Below, piece after piece: positions 62,951 through 64,000 of a DNA stretch of 64,000 nt. The translations under genes were made by a program, and so were the position numbers. Below the pieces are notes generated by a model, which saw only the letters and a list, made by a program, of their open reading frames with translations, was not told the DNA's origin and made no database searches. Source of the stretch: an uncultured Flavobacteriales bacterium (GTDB lineage: Bacteria; Bacteroidota; Bacteroidia; Flavobacteriales_D; Sanyastnellaceae); NCBI GenBank assembly GCA_938085105.1, contig CALKGK010000045.1, positions 1-64,000 on the forward strand, in the 5' to 3' direction. Within the stretch, counting starts at the first letter, position 1; the number at the start of each line of letters is the position of its first letter.

Positions 62951-64000
62951 TTACATTCTTTCTGGCATCTCAATTCCGAGGAGGTTCATGCCTGTTTTGA
63001 TCACATCTCCCGTTTTGCTCGCCAATGCCAGGCGAAGGTTTTTCAGATCGGCATTTTCTTCATTCATGATCGGGGAATGCTGGTAAAAGCTACTAAATTC
63101 TTTCGCCAGTTCAAAACAGAACCCTGCAATCTGAGAAGGATCATAGTTCTTTGCAGCTTCTTCCAAAACTTCCGGGAAAGTATAGATCTTCTTCACCAAG
63201 TTCTTTTCAGCTCCAGAGAGTTCATCCAGTTTAAATTCAGGAAGAATTTGTCCTTCAAACTTGCGCAAGAGTGCACGTGTTCGCACATAGTTGAATTGGA
63301 TGAACGGACCAGTATTTCCGAGGAAATCGATGGACTCCTTCGGGTCAAACATCATGCTCTTCTTTGGGTCGACCTTCAGCAAGAAGTACTTCAGAGCACC
63401 ATAGCCCACCATTTTGAACGTCGCTTTCTGTTCTTCCATGCTCAAGCCGGCCATTTTGCCTTGTTCATTGGCAATCTCTTCAGCAGCGCCGGCCATTTCG
63501 GCCAACAGATCATCAGCATCAACCACTGTTCCCTCTCTTGATTTCATTTTCCCTTCAGGAAGTTCCACCATACCGTAGCTCAAGTGGTAGTTCAATTGGG
63601 CATTTTCAAAGCCTAATTTTTCGAGGATCATGAACAAGACCTTGAAGTGATATTCTTGTTCGTTTCCAACCGTATATACTTGGAATTTCAATCCAGGATT
63701 GTCTTCGAAACGAAGGATGGCCGTACCAATGTCTTGGGTCATGTAAACCGCAGTTCCGTCTTTTCGAAGTACTAGTTTTTCATCCAAGCCATCTTCGCGC
63801 AAATCGCACCAAACGGAATTGTCTTCTCTTTTGTAGAATACTCCTTTGTCCAAACCGGTTTCCACCACCTCTTTGCCTTTGAGGTAGGTATTGGATTCAT
63901 AGTAGAGTTGGTCGAAGCTTACCCCCATCTCTCGGTAGGTTTCCTCAAACCCTTGGTAAACCCAAGCATTCATCTTCTCCCACAAGGCATAAACTTCGGC
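62951..64000 (-). CDS. argS: Arginine--tRNA ligase, C-terminal part (truncated by window end)
   Basis: The last 349 residues of ArgS, which charges tRNA-Arg. The visible part includes the catalytic-domain region with VYTVGNEQEYHFKVLF, the KMKSREG form of the KMSKS loop (GKMKSREGTVVDADDLL) and the anticodon-binding DALR domain with FIQFNYVRTRALLRK and the final GMNLLGIEMPERM. The open frame continues past 64000, so the N-terminus lies outside. It is followed by pirin with one base between. Confidence 0.95.
   Translation of the reverse strand, partial: AEVYALWEKMNAWVYQGFEETYREMGVSFDQLYYESNTYLKGKEVVETGLDKGVFYKREDNSVWCDLREDGLDEKLVLRKDGTAVYMTQDIGTAILRFEDNPGLKFQVYTVGNEQEYHFKVLFMILEKLGFENAQLNYHLSYGMVELPEGKMKSREGTVVDADDLLAEMAGAAEEIANEQGKMAGLSMEEQKATFKMVGYGALKYFLLKVDPKKSMMFDPKESIDFLGNTGPFIQFNYVRTRALLRKFEGQILPEFKLDELSGAEKNLVKKIYTFPEVLEEAAKNYDPSQIAGFCFELAKEFSSFYQHSPIMNEENADLKNLRLALASKTGDVIKTGMNLLGIEMPERM

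Noticed and set aside
1-64000. tRNA or rRNA genes
   Set aside because: GTTCGA-type words occur, but no cloverleaf or rRNA-like segment could be supported anywhere in the window.

Overview
The window reads as chromosome of a marine-type Bacteroidota bacterium, most likely Flavobacteriales (Cryomorphaceae/Schleiferiaceae-like). The evidence is three secreted proteins ending in type IX secretion (T9SS) sorting domains, lipoproteins with SSC/SAC lipoboxes, a Bacteroidota-type nusB-DUF1573-yajC-ybbR gene order, -7 boxes of the TAnnTTTG type, and few Shine-Dalgarno sequences. No tRNA, rRNA, phage or CRISPR-cas genes were seen.

Layout. 1-225: tandem array of a ~102-bp unit with a 22-bp core repeat, cut by the window edge. 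267-2498: PhoD-like phosphatase, a small protein and a HYR-like secreted protein. 2571-8576: one minus-strand operon, probably for iron: DUF4856 lipoprotein, imelysin-like lipoprotein, HTTM membrane protein and TonB-dependent receptor, with a promoter and an imperfect palindrome just upstream. 8717-14457: small enzymes (EEP hydrolase, lipase-like hydrolase, methyltransferase, PhzF, RlmF) and a T9SS cargo protein. 14500-15794: an IS1595-like protein that lacks a recognisable DDE catalytic centre, flanked by the same 22-bp repeat; three further identical copies lie at exactly 102-bp intervals with unrelated 80-bp spacers. 15850-20470: metalloprotease, pyrophosphatase and desaturase. 20686-27598: small membrane protein, YbaB, GT87-like membrane protein, DjlA-like protein, and an htpG-lemA-TPM-TPM operon. 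27728-33072: two T9SS proteins. 33220-42256: LOG, uvrA, nhaC, ybbR, yajC, DUF1573, nusB and leucine dehydrogenase. 42347-43972: prfC. 44057-52877: plus-strand run of secreted or lipoprotein genes of mostly unknown function. 52885-58459: EamA, ribD, folD, ffh and an acyltransferase. 58535-61135: ECF sigma with a putative anti-sigma. 61382-64000: DUF493, a small membrane protein, pirin and the 3' part of argS.

The outstanding feature is the repeat system. A 22-bp sequence (begins CTTGCGAC, ends TTCAAT) occurs six times in two loci about 15 kb apart. The 102-bp period is identical in both loci although spacer sequences differ. One copy encodes the C-terminus of the apparently catalysis-dead, transposase-derived protein. 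I do not recognise this as a described system. It resembles neither a normal insertion sequence (no target duplication, no DDE) nor a CRISPR (spacers too long, no cas genes).

Most of the rest is ordinary housekeeping and envelope or secretion biology of this phylum. Assignments come from recognised motifs and gene order, not database searches. Start codons were often moved downstream to the residue before the signal peptide or conserved domain.
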